DNA from: Erwinia_E haradaeae_D
Lineage (GTDB): Bacteria; Pseudomonadota; Gammaproteobacteria; Enterobacterales; Enterobacteriaceae
DNA: 64,000 nucleotides
NCBI RefSeq assembly: GCF_900698935.1
Contig: NZ_LR217715.1
Location: 1-64,000 of the forward strand
Direction of reading: 5' to 3'
Shown here: in pieces, positions 28,164 to 36,901 of the stretch
Layout: each line of letters begins with the position of its first letter
Position numbering within the stretch: the first letter of the stretch is position 1
Made by a program: the position numbers and the translations under genes
The notes under the pieces: model-generated
Seen by the model: the letters and a program-made list of their open reading frames with translations, nothing else
What the model was told of the DNA's origin: nothing
Database searches by the model: none

Positions 28164-28807
28164 TGAAACGTATCGTTGCATTAGTCTCAGGTGATGGTAG
28201 TAATTTACAGGCTATCTTAAATGCGTGTAAAAAAAATGAGATCCCTGGAAGGGTAGTTGCTGTTCTGAGTAATAATAGTCAAGCATTTGCGATAGAACGT
28301 GCTCGTACAGTGCATATTGCAACTCATGTGTTAGTGCCTTTACATTTTCGTACAAAAAATCTATTTCATCAGAAATTGATGCAAACAGTAGATTTATACT
28401 TTCCTGATTTAGTTATTTTAGCCGGTTATATGTGTATACTGAACACAGAGTTCGTCACATCTTATTTTGGACGAATACTTAATATTCATCCCTCTTTATT
28501 ACCAAAATATCCCGGACTTTATACGCATAGCAAGGCAATACAAAATAGTGATGTCCAGCACGGATCTTCAGTACATTTTGTCACGGAAAAGCTAGATGCA
28601 GGTCCAGTGATTTTGCAAGCTAGAGTGCCAGTATTGCTCAATGATACTGAGCATGCTCTTGCAATGCGAGTTAAGAGACAGGAGCATAGGATTTATCCTC
28701 TAGTGGTGAAATGGTTTACGGAGGGTCGTTTAGAAATGCATGACGATGCAGCTTGGTTAGATGGGTCTAAACTACCTAAGTCAGGGTATATGGGGTTCAT
28801 TAAGTAA
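28163..28807 (+). CDS. purN: Phosphoribosylglycinamide formyltransferase PurN
   Basis: PurN formylates GAR with 10-formyl-tetrahydrofolate, step 3 of purine synthesis. It has 214 residues (E. coli 212). The GDGSNLQAI loop at residue 10, NIHPSLLPKYPGL with the catalytic Asn and His, HGSSVHFV, and LDAGPVI with the catalytic Asp are intact. It is the second gene of the purMN operon, overlapping purM by one base. Confidence 0.97.
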   Translation: MKRIVALVSGDGSNLQAILNACKKNEIPGRVVAVLSNNSQAFAIERARTVHIATHVLVPLHFRTKNLFHQKLMQTVDLYFPDLVILAGYMCILNTEFVTSYFGRILNIHPSLLPKYPGLYTHSKAIQNSDVQHGSSVHFVTEKLDAGPVILQARVPVLLNDTEHALAMRVKRQEHRIYPLVVKWFTEGRLEMHDDAAWLDGSKLPKSGYMGFIK

Positions 28808-29554
28808 GGGTCTTCATGTAGCGCAAGAGTTCGTAGAGTGGATTAAATCACACGCTATTTTAAAATCTTTTTATTAGTTGTTTTAAAAATACTTGTGTTT
28901 AATCTCATCGCTTGAATCATAAAGCTGAATTTTGTTAGTGATATTTAAGTTGCTCTATGGTTTCAATCTATATACAGACAGTAAATAGCATGGAGAATAC
29001 ACGCTTGTAAGTATCAGTGTATGTTGTAATGAAGAAATAGTAGAATAGGGCATATCCTTGATGTATAGAGAACTTTCATGACACTAGCTATATTCCAGGG
29101 ATATTCAGTATGAAGAGTAATAAGTGATGCATATTTTGCAATTGTTATCATATATTGGTTTTTCTTCATACTGCTTTATGTGTGTATATATTATGTTTGT
29201 TTTTATTTGAATTATATATCAAGGATAGCGTAGAAATCTGATGATCGTGAGCGTTTAGTAGAAATAATGTATGGCATATGTGTATAGTAATGTTTATTTC
29301 ATGCAATACATACTAGTGTTGGTGGCATCTTAGGTGATAATTTCACATATACTATGCATGTGTTTTTCTATGGTAATGAGCAATGATGTGTCCTGTCTCA
29401 ATATTTATGGCAGAAGACGACAACAAGAAACTGTATTTTAATAAGCTATAGGGTGCGAGGAAAGTGTTTTCGGGATGTATTGACAGTCTGCCATTTTATT
29501 GACAGTGGAAGCTTGTTAGGAGTGAAATGTGTGTCAGTACAACGGTTAAGATAA
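28808..29554. other. Spacer between purN and tcdA
   Basis: 747 bp between convergent genes, AT-rich. No gene, no clear terminator, no remnant recognised. Confidence 0.6.
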
Positions 29555-30349
29555 TCACATATTTTTTTTTAAGGTTTCTTTTAAAATATGCGAGGAAGCA
29601 ATCAAACCAAATGAGGCAGTAACCATAGTAACAGACCCTAATCCTTGTTCACAATCAAGATGTTCTAGGGTGTGTGTTTTATCACGTGATATACATACTG
29701 ATCCGTCGGTTTGTGGGTATAACATAGGTTCGGCAGAAAAAACACAATCAATATTTAGGTTGCCATTTTTATTTTTAGTTATCTGAAAACGATCTCTAAG
29801 TCGTCTACGTAATGCAGCCGATAGCGGATCGTGTACTGTTTTTGATAAATCTGATACTTGTATTTTCATTGGGTCAATTTTTCCACCAGAACCTCCAATA
29901 GTGACTAGCGGCACGTGATTATAATAACACCACGATACAAGCGCTGCTTTTACTCCTACATCATCAATTGCATCAACGACATAATTAAAGTTATGATTAA
30001 GCAATGTATCAATGTTTTGAAGGGTAAGAAAATCATCGATGCAGTTTACGTGGCATTCTGGGTTAATATCTCTTATGCGTGCTGCCATAACTGTGTTTTT
30101 AGAGTGTCCAATACTGGTGTGCATGGTATGTATTTGTCTATTTGTATTAGTGATACAGATGTCGTCCATATCAATTAAAGTAAGCATGCCAATTCCACTG
30201 CGGGTTAATGCTTCTGCGACCCACGAACCAACTCCACCAATACCCACAATACATATATGTTTCTGAGAAAAGAGTGGTAATGCAAGTTGTCCGTACACAC
30301 GTGATACACCGCTAAATCGTTTTTCCCATGCTGCAGACAGTATCTTCAT
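29555..30349 (-). CDS. tcdA: tRNA threonylcarbamoyladenosine dehydratase TcdA (CsdL)
   Basis: TcdA is an E1-like ATP-dependent enzyme that cyclises t6A37 to ct6A in tRNAs reading ANN codons. It has 264 residues (E. coli 268). The Rossmann motif GIGGVGSWVAEAL at residue 36, the LIDMDDICITNTNRQIH segment with the adenylate-site residues, DAIDDVGVKAAL, and the late TMVTASFGL stretch are conserved. In E. coli it needs CsdA and CsdE; neither is in this window. It stands alone between long spacers. Loss of ct6A is tolerated in E. coli, so its persistence is mildly surprising. Confidence 0.95.
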   Translation of the reverse strand: MKILSAAWEKRFSGVSRVYGQLALPLFSQKHICIVGIGGVGSWVAEALTRSGIGMLTLIDMDDICITNTNRQIHTMHTSIGHSKNTVMAARIRDINPECHVNCIDDFLTLQNIDTLLNHNFNYVVDAIDDVGVKAALVSWCYYNHVPLVTIGGSGGKIDPMKIQVSDLSKTVHDPLSAALRRRLRDRFQITKNKNGNLNIDCVFSAEPMLYPQTDGSVCISRDKTHTLEHLDCEQGLGSVTMVTASFGLIASSHILKETLKKNM

Positions 30350-32193
30350 TTTAATAGTATCCTTCTATAACGTCGCGATTTTGATAATCTATGATACCAC
30401 TATATTAGTTATGGATAATGGATGCAGCTATTTATTTCAAAAAAATAGACATGCTATTTAGATCTAATGCCAAGAAGATCAGAGTTATAAATTCTAAAAT
30501 AATACGTGAGGTAAAATGCATTATAGATGGCGAGTAAATGCAGATGATGGATGCGTTGTTTGTCTATCTCTAGATCTATAGCTCTGAATGTATATTTATA
30601 TTATCTGATGGGTACTTTGTATTATTTTACATGAAACCGCTGTATTAGTGGTGTCTGATGGATTACCTATCATGGATAGAAGGCAAATTAGCGCTTAAGA
30701 ATTATATAGTACAAAAAGAATTTTGCTACGTTAGGTTCACTACTGAGTATCTAATGGGTATAGAAAATCCTTTTAAACACGTTCTTATTTTTTATCACAT
30801 ATCGTAATGTTATAGAGCCTCAGTGTATTTCTTATAGATCTATCCCTCTCTTTTATAGCTTGATTAAATCTTTTTAATCTAACATCAGGTGTCTATATTC
30901 ATACATATAAAAAGCGAATTTATATATAGAAAATATATGTCAAAATATATACTTGAGTGGTTATGGACAACACCTGTAAGGCAGAATCGGATAGAGTTAT
31001 CTTTTATTTATCACTATATTATAGCAGTGGGTTGAGCACTATGACAATGTAATCGTAGATTAGACTAAAAAAATAGAGTCGCGGAAATTTATTATAATAT
31101 AGAAAATAACATGGCATACGAGTATATAATTTCATATACTTTTATTATTCTGCGTTACTTTTCTATTTATCTATTCTTGATGGAGACTAATCGTTTCAAG
31201 ATATAACATATTCACTGCTCTGTCATGACTAGCGTCTGGTGGTGTGTGAAATAATATTAATTATATTATAAGAATATTAACAGTAAGTGATATATGCGCA
31301 TCACAAAGAAGCTCGTAGATGCTTGAGGGTTTAGTATATGTTTAATCATCCTTTGTATATCCTGTCTGTTGCTATAAGAGATGGATGTGATAATATGCCT
31401 ATTCCCACAGCACAATTTTGTCTTATACTGTTACAGTATGGAACTGAACTGCTCTTTTTACTGTGACTGACATGTGGTTGTTTGGCCTGCATCCTAAATG
31501 CGGAGAAAACAGCCTATTTTATTTTCATGATAGACAACTCCATTGAGAGTTCTACGGGCTCTAGAGAGAGTATCTGTTTTTGGTAGCGATTAGCACTTTG
31601 TAATTTACAGCTTTAAACCAAGATTGGATAGTGATATATCATTTTTTTATACCTGAAGATGATGGTTATAAAAAACATATTTATATTTCTATATCACATT
31701 TCGGCTTTTATATCATATTAATATTTTTATAATTGGTTATACATCTTGTATTGATATTTCTTTGATTCTAATAGGTTCCATATACATCACAGGTTATCAG
31801 AGATTCTAGATGTATGTTTATGATAGTAATAATTATTATAGACAGACAAAAACGTGCAGGCTGCAACAGATACTCATGAAGATTGTGCGTATGTATTAGC
31901 CTTCACTATATTTCGTTGCATGAATCAATATTCTTTTTTTAGAATATATCTATGATTATACCTCATAACTGATCCATCAACATTAAGGTGTTTTAGTTTT
32001 ACCGATTTTTTGAATATAATAATAGCCTGATTAGATCAGATTAAGGTGGATTGTTTTAAGAAATATTAGAACTATAATTTATACTAAACACTCAATACAC
32101 ATCTCTTGGTATGAAATGAAAATAAGCAGTAGTTCATATATTACAGTACACTCATAATATTTTATTTTATCTAGAAACAGAGTAGTGGTAGGT
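30350..32193. other. 1.8-kb spacer upstream of tcdA
   Basis: No intact gene. Two short frames look faintly coding: a 32-codon ATG frame near 30940-31035 and a run reading GLHPKCGENSLFYF near 31490-31550. I could not assign either to a family. Confidence 0.55.
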
Positions 32194-32270
<77 letters not shown>

Positions 32271-33020
32271 TTTAAGTCGATACCACCATAATGTTATGTG
32301 ATATCACTATCGCTCTAATATCACTATAAACTCATTATACATATAATATCAGTGTTATGGTAATGTTTTAGAATGTGAAGTATTTGCAATTAATTAACAT
32401 AGAATCTTTAAGAGTATGCATGATGTTTTGAGCATCATTCTTATTATGTGGTAATTATTAGAAAGAATTTCTCCTTATTTTATAGAAAACATTAGATCTG
32501 CAGATACTAGATAATGCAGACGAATGTTATCTTCACACTGTTTTATTATGCATATTGCTGAGACAGTGCAGTAATAGTGGTATGGAGTTAGCTCTCCCGT
32601 CTCTTGCTAGTGATTGATTATGATTGGTTTTCTTTAAGTGCACTAAGTGTGTGTTAATGCTATATCGATGTCGTTTTATGTAAGGATCTTGTAATTACAA
32701 AATCAGAGCTCTTTTTCTCAGAAAAAGGTAAATACTGAACATATGTGTGACCAAGAGAGTTATTTTAACTATGACTTTTTCTGACTAAAGTCTACTTTCA
32801 AGGTCTAGATACTTAGAGTATGAAAATATATTATGTGATAACTTAAACATTAGAAATCGATAAAAATTATGAATTACACGCAAGTGGGAGGTATTGCTTA
32901 CATATCGTTATAAGTGACAATCATGAGGATGTAGTATTCTTTGTTTTGCATTTGTTGGATTTCTCTTCTTAATGATGAGGTAAAGGCCTAAATAGTATCA
33001 ATGTGTTTAATGGAGCGTTT
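32271..33020. other. Spacer between tRNA-fMet and sppA
   Basis: 750 bp, AT-rich, between divergent features. The tRNA and sppA promoters must lie here but I cannot assign them with confidence. The sppA ribosome binding site GGAG is at 33012-33015. Confidence 0.6.
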
Positions 33021-34883
33021 ATGTACGTGTTATGGCAAGTAATTCTTACAATTGTATCTGGGATATGGCGAGGAATAACGTTAGTTCGTCAATGTTTTGT
33101 AAATTTATTTTTTATATTAATAGTGGTTATCTGTGTTTGTTTTTGGTTCCAAAACAAAAGCACTCATTCAGTGGGTGATAGGCATAAGGGTGCATTAATT
33201 TTTAACTTACATGGTAAAATAGTAGACCAACCAGTTAATAGCTATGATTTTGTTGGTCAGTTTAGTCATCAGTTATTAGGGTGCCGGAATGAGCACGTAA
33301 AAGAGAATTCTCTTTTTCACGTGGTAAACATAATACGTCAAGCCAAGAATGATAATAATATTACAGGGATGGTACTTGATTTACGTCACTTTATAGGCGG
33401 AGATCAACCATCGCTTGAATACATTGGCAAAGCATTAAAAGAGTTTCGTAATTGTGGTAAACCAATTTTTGCACTTGGGATAAGTTATAATCAAGGGCAG
33501 TATTATCTAGCTAGCTTTGCCAGTAAAATTTATCTATCCCCACAAGGAAGAGTTGATTTGCAGGGTTTTACTGTAAATAGTATGTACTATAAAACGTTAC
33601 TCAATAAGCTGAAGGTGAGTTCGTATATATTTCGAGTAGGCGCTTATAAATCCGCAGTAGAGCCTTTTATTCGTGATGATATGTCACAAAAAGCTCGTGA
33701 TGCTAGCAATCAGGTGATTAGGGAATTATGGAATAATTATCTTCAAACTGTAGCACAGAATCGAAACATCAGCACAACACAGATCTTTCCTGGCGAAAAA
33801 AAGATTATAGAGAAATTAGAAAAGCTGCATGGCGATAGTGCTACATATGCGTTAGAGAGTGGGTTAGTAGATGCATTAGCTTCTGCGGCAGCAGTAGAAA
33901 AAGATTTAGTTCATATTTTTGGCTGGGATGAACATAAAAAGAATTATAATGGTATTACTATTTATGATTACAAGTTGAAAGATCGTCATGACACAGGAAA
34001 CATAGGGGTTATAGTAGTTAGCGGTTCTATCATAGATGGTGAACAAAATCCTGAGCGTCTTTCGTGTGAAACCACTGCTTTAGAGCTTCGGATGGCACGT
34101 CTTGATCCCACCATTAAAGCAATTATTCTGCGCGTGAATAGCCCTGGAGGTAGCGTTACCGCTTCTGAGGTTATTCGGTCAGAATTAGAGGCTATAAAAG
34201 CTGAAGGAAAACCAATTGTAGTTTCTATGGGTGGTATGGCAGCCTCAGGAGGCTATTGGATTTCTACACCGGCAAGTTATATTATTGCTAATAAAAATAC
34301 TCTAACTGGCTCTATTGGAGTTTTTGGCGTAATACATACTATAGAGAATTCGCTAGATGCGATTGGTGTACATACTGACGGTGTAATGACTTCAAGCTTA
34401 TCAGAAACTACTACAACTAAGCCTCTTTCTGAAGATGCACAGAAAATGATGCAACTTAGTATTAACCATAGTTACGATACTTTTCTGAGGTTAGTTGCAG
34501 AAGCACGTCATAAGACTTTGGCTGATATTGAGAGTGTGGCCCAGGGTCGTGTCTGGATGGGTCGTGATGCCAAATTGCATGGGTTAGTAGATGCTCTTGG
34601 TGATTTTGATGATGCTGTGTCTAAAACTGCAGAGCTCTCACATATACAGCAACCGAGTTTAAAATGGTATCGAGATGAGCCTTGTATCTGGGGTGTTTTT
34701 TTTGATCAATGGTCTGATTCTAAGCAGCGCGATCTTGTAAACAGAGTTATGCAGATGTGGCTATCTGATCCAATACTAGATTTTGTTTCAGATATCATAA
34801 AACGACCAGGTGTGACAGCAGAGACTATGCATGATTCTCAGCATCACTATGCTGTGTGTCTGAGTTGTAGCGATATTAGATAA
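33021..34883 (+). CDS. sppA: Protease IV, signal peptide peptidase SppA
   Basis: SppA degrades cleaved signal peptides in the inner membrane with its active site in the periplasm. I start it at the ATG giving MYVLWQVI, which aligns with E. coli MRTLWRFI and has GGAG 5 nt upstream; an in-frame GTG at 33003 would add six residues. That gives 620 residues (E. coli 618). An N-terminal membrane segment is followed by two ClpP-like halves. The catalytic lysine is in AYKSAVEPF and the serine in GGMAASGGYW. A strong intrinsic terminator follows. sppA-ansA is also the E. coli order. Confidence 0.96.
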   Translation: MYVLWQVILTIVSGIWRGITLVRQCFVNLFFILIVVICVCFWFQNKSTHSVGDRHKGALIFNLHGKIVDQPVNSYDFVGQFSHQLLGCRNEHVKENSLFHVVNIIRQAKNDNNITGMVLDLRHFIGGDQPSLEYIGKALKEFRNCGKPIFALGISYNQGQYYLASFASKIYLSPQGRVDLQGFTVNSMYYKTLLNKLKVSSYIFRVGAYKSAVEPFIRDDMSQKARDASNQVIRELWNNYLQTVAQNRNISTTQIFPGEKKIIEKLEKLHGDSATYALESGLVDALASAAAVEKDLVHIFGWDEHKKNYNGITIYDYKLKDRHDTGNIGVIVVSGSIIDGEQNPERLSCETTALELRMARLDPTIKAIILRVNSPGGSVTASEVIRSELEAIKAEGKPIVVSMGGMAASGGYWISTPASYIIANKNTLTGSIGVFGVIHTIENSLDAIGVHTDGVMTSSLSETTTTKPLSEDAQKMMQLSINHSYDTFLRLVAEARHKTLADIESVAQGRVWMGRDAKLHGLVDALGDFDDAVSKTAELSHIQQPSLKWYRDEPCIWGVFFDQWSDSKQRDLVNRVMQMWLSDPILDFVSDIIKRPGVTAETMHDSQHHYAVCLSCSDIR

Positions 34884-34890
34884 TCTTTTG

Positions 34891-34922
34891 CGTCACATAA
34901 TTTTCTATTATGTGACGTTTTT
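34891..34922 (+). terminator. Rho-independent terminator after sppA
   Basis: A perfect 10-bp stem (CGTCACATAA / TTATGTGACG) with a 7-base loop is followed directly by five T. It starts 7 bp after the sppA stop. This is the only textbook intrinsic terminator I find in the window. Confidence 0.92.
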
Positions 34923-35010
34923 CTAAGCTGGATCTTCAGGTATTATTTTTTAAACACCATAGTAGATTTGTACTACAAAGACGAGAAACTTTATTATTTT
35001 GAGTGCACCA

Positions 35011-36033
35011 ATGCAAAAAAAAAATATTTATATTGCGTATACTGGCGGTACTATTGGAATGCAGCAATCTAGAAACGGTTTTATTCCAGTTTCAGGCTAT
35101 CTGCAAAATCAGCTTGCTAATACATTAGAGTTTCACAGGGAGGAGATGCCGAATTTTACTCTGCATGAGTATCAACCGTTAATTGATTCGGCAGATATGA
35201 TGCCATATGACTGGCAGATCATGGCAGAAGACATTAGGCGCAATTATGATTATTATGATGGATTTGTGATTTTACATGGAACTGACACTATGGCATTCAC
35301 TGCCTCAGCTCTTTCTTTCATATTAGAAAACTTAGCAAAACCTGTCATTGTAACCGGTTCTCAGATCCCGCTTGAACAGATGCGTTCGGATGGTCATCAG
35401 AATTTGCTAAACTCTCTATTTATTGCTGCTCGCTATCCAATTCATGAAGTTACATTGTTTTTTAACAACATATTATATCGCGGAAACCGCACTACTAAGG
35501 TTCATGCAAATGGTTTAAATGCTTTTGCTTCACCTAACTTAGCACCTTTACTAGAAGTAGGGACGAATATTAGATGGTTAAATACCCCTCCAGCTCCTGT
35601 GGGAGTTGGTGAGCTAGTAGTTCACACTATTACACCTCAGGAAATTGGATTGGTTACCATCTACCCAGGGATTTCCGCTACACTTTTTTATAACTTTATT
35701 CAGCAACCTATCAAAGCATTGATCTTACGTTCGTATGGAATTGGTAACGCACCGCAAAATAAAGAGTTTCTCAAAGCAATTAAAGAAGCTACGCAACGTG
35801 GTATTTTGGTGGTAAATTTAACACAGTGTATGTCCGGAAAAGTAAATATGCGTGGGTATACTACTGGTCATGCATTACACAATGTAGGTGTAGTGAGCGG
35901 GGCAGATCTTAGTGTGGAAGCCGCACTCACTAAACTATACTACCTTCTTAGTAAAAATTTAGATATCCACGAGATGCGTTATCTCATGCAGAAAAATTTA
36001 CGTGGTGAGATTACGATGGATGAAACAATATGA
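35011..36033 (+). CDS. ansA: L-asparaginase I, cytoplasmic
   Basis: AnsA hydrolyses asparagine to aspartate and ammonia in the cytoplasm with low affinity. I start it at ATG 35011 (MQKKNIYIAYTGGTIG), as E. coli begins MQKKSIYVAYTGGTIG; a TTG at 34999 is an unlikely alternative. It has 340 residues (E. coli 338). The two catalytic threonines are in AYTGGTIGM and HGTDTMAFTA, the lysine in NRTTKVHA. Codons 2-5 contain a run of ten A (35015-35024), a possible slippage site in an otherwise intact frame. It is separated from sppA by a terminator, so it probably has its own promoter. Confidence 0.96.
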   Translation: MQKKNIYIAYTGGTIGMQQSRNGFIPVSGYLQNQLANTLEFHREEMPNFTLHEYQPLIDSADMMPYDWQIMAEDIRRNYDYYDGFVILHGTDTMAFTASALSFILENLAKPVIVTGSQIPLEQMRSDGHQNLLNSLFIAARYPIHEVTLFFNNILYRGNRTTKVHANGLNAFASPNLAPLLEVGTNIRWLNTPPAPVGVGELVVHTITPQEIGLVTIYPGISATLFYNFIQQPIKALILRSYGIGNAPQNKEFLKAIKEATQRGILVVNLTQCMSGKVNMRGYTTGHALHNVGVVSGADLSVEAALTKLYYLLSKNLDIHEMRYLMQKNLRGEITMDETI

Positions 36034-36200
36034 ATGTTGTGATAGACTGTATGGTATTTATGGTTTTATGACGTTTTGTAGTGGATTACAGAAAATAGTA
36101 TTATTATCATTTATTTTAGAAGAAAGCCTAAAGTATGATTCTATATTAACTATTTTATTAGTTTATCTAAAATAGTCTTTTGTAGCTGTTGATTGTGTGA

Positions 36201-36440
36201 TTATTGTATAATACGATGCATGATCCCTTCTACCATGTGTTCTATGTCTAGATGTTCTACTTCTTTTCGACATGTATTCAGGATAAAATGCTCACGCTCC
36301 GGAGCGTGAAACGTTATTCTAAACTGATGTTTTATTTTTGCTATAGTTAACGTTATTTCTAGTCATTCTACTATTATTCTGATTAGTTTTTTATCCAAAA
36401 TATCGATTCTTTTTCGCAGATAATCTATATTAGTTTCCAT
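36201..36440 (-). pseudogene. tyrA: Chorismate mutase domain of tyrA, inactivated and truncated
   Basis: One frame from an ATG at 36440 matches the AroQ chorismate mutase domain of E. coli TyrA without a gap over its first 64 positions. LRKRIDILDKKL corresponds to LRDQIDEVDKAL, then LEI..., IKHQF, APERE and LNTCRKEVEHL follow. Codon 26 is TGA where TyrA has the catalytic arginine (Arg28 in PheA mutase numbering); a single C-to-T change from CGA explains it. The frame ends at codon 80, at the end of the mutase part and short of the final helix residues, and no prephenate dehydrogenase domain follows. The lysine and glutamate of the active site remain. I prefer tyrA to pheA because of the APERE match. 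Confidence 0.85.
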
Positions 36441-36690
36441 ATAATTATCTCTTTTACATGCAATATAAGATAAGGTAATATTGTTTAACAAAGAAGTAAC
36501 CATTGCTATTTATTTATACATTTGGTGTGAACATGCAATGTTAACTAGAGAGTTTATGTATAGCAAAGACAATCTTGTATCACCACCATCATAGGGAAGT
36601 CTAGATATAGTTATTTGATTATTTCTTGAGTCTCAAGTCCATAATATCACCTATTTTCTAACATAGCACTAGCTATACAGTTGTACCAAC

Positions 36691-36901
36691 TCACATGTAT
36701 AAGTGTAGAGTAGTAATCGTGTATTCTCCATATGGTTTATGTATTTTATGCATCATCATTTTATAATATTATGTTACATTCTAAATCTTTAGTAGAGAAG
36801 ATATTGAAAGATGACCTGAAAAATTTTATTTGTGAGACAAAAAGAATATAGTATTCAATACTATTGATGAAATGTGATCTCACATTACAAATGAAGTTCA
36901 T
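36691..36901 (-). pseudogene. aroF: Possible remnant of aroF (DAHP synthase) upstream of tyrA
   Basis: Two overlapping frames on the tyrA strand resemble the AroF C-terminal region. The first ends STKDLECNIIL, comparable to IKDGNRSIIGL. The second contains MMMHKIHK then PYGEYTIT, comparable to MIESNIHEG...KYGVSVTD. In enterobacteria aroF-tyrA is an operon in this order, which fits. The spacing to tyrA is about 190 bp larger than expected and the matches are weak, so chance remains possible. Confidence 0.3.

Noticed and set aside
31440..31560. Short frame containing GLHPKCGENSLFYF
   Set aside because: Motif-like, but I could not place it in any protein family and the frame is under 35 codons.
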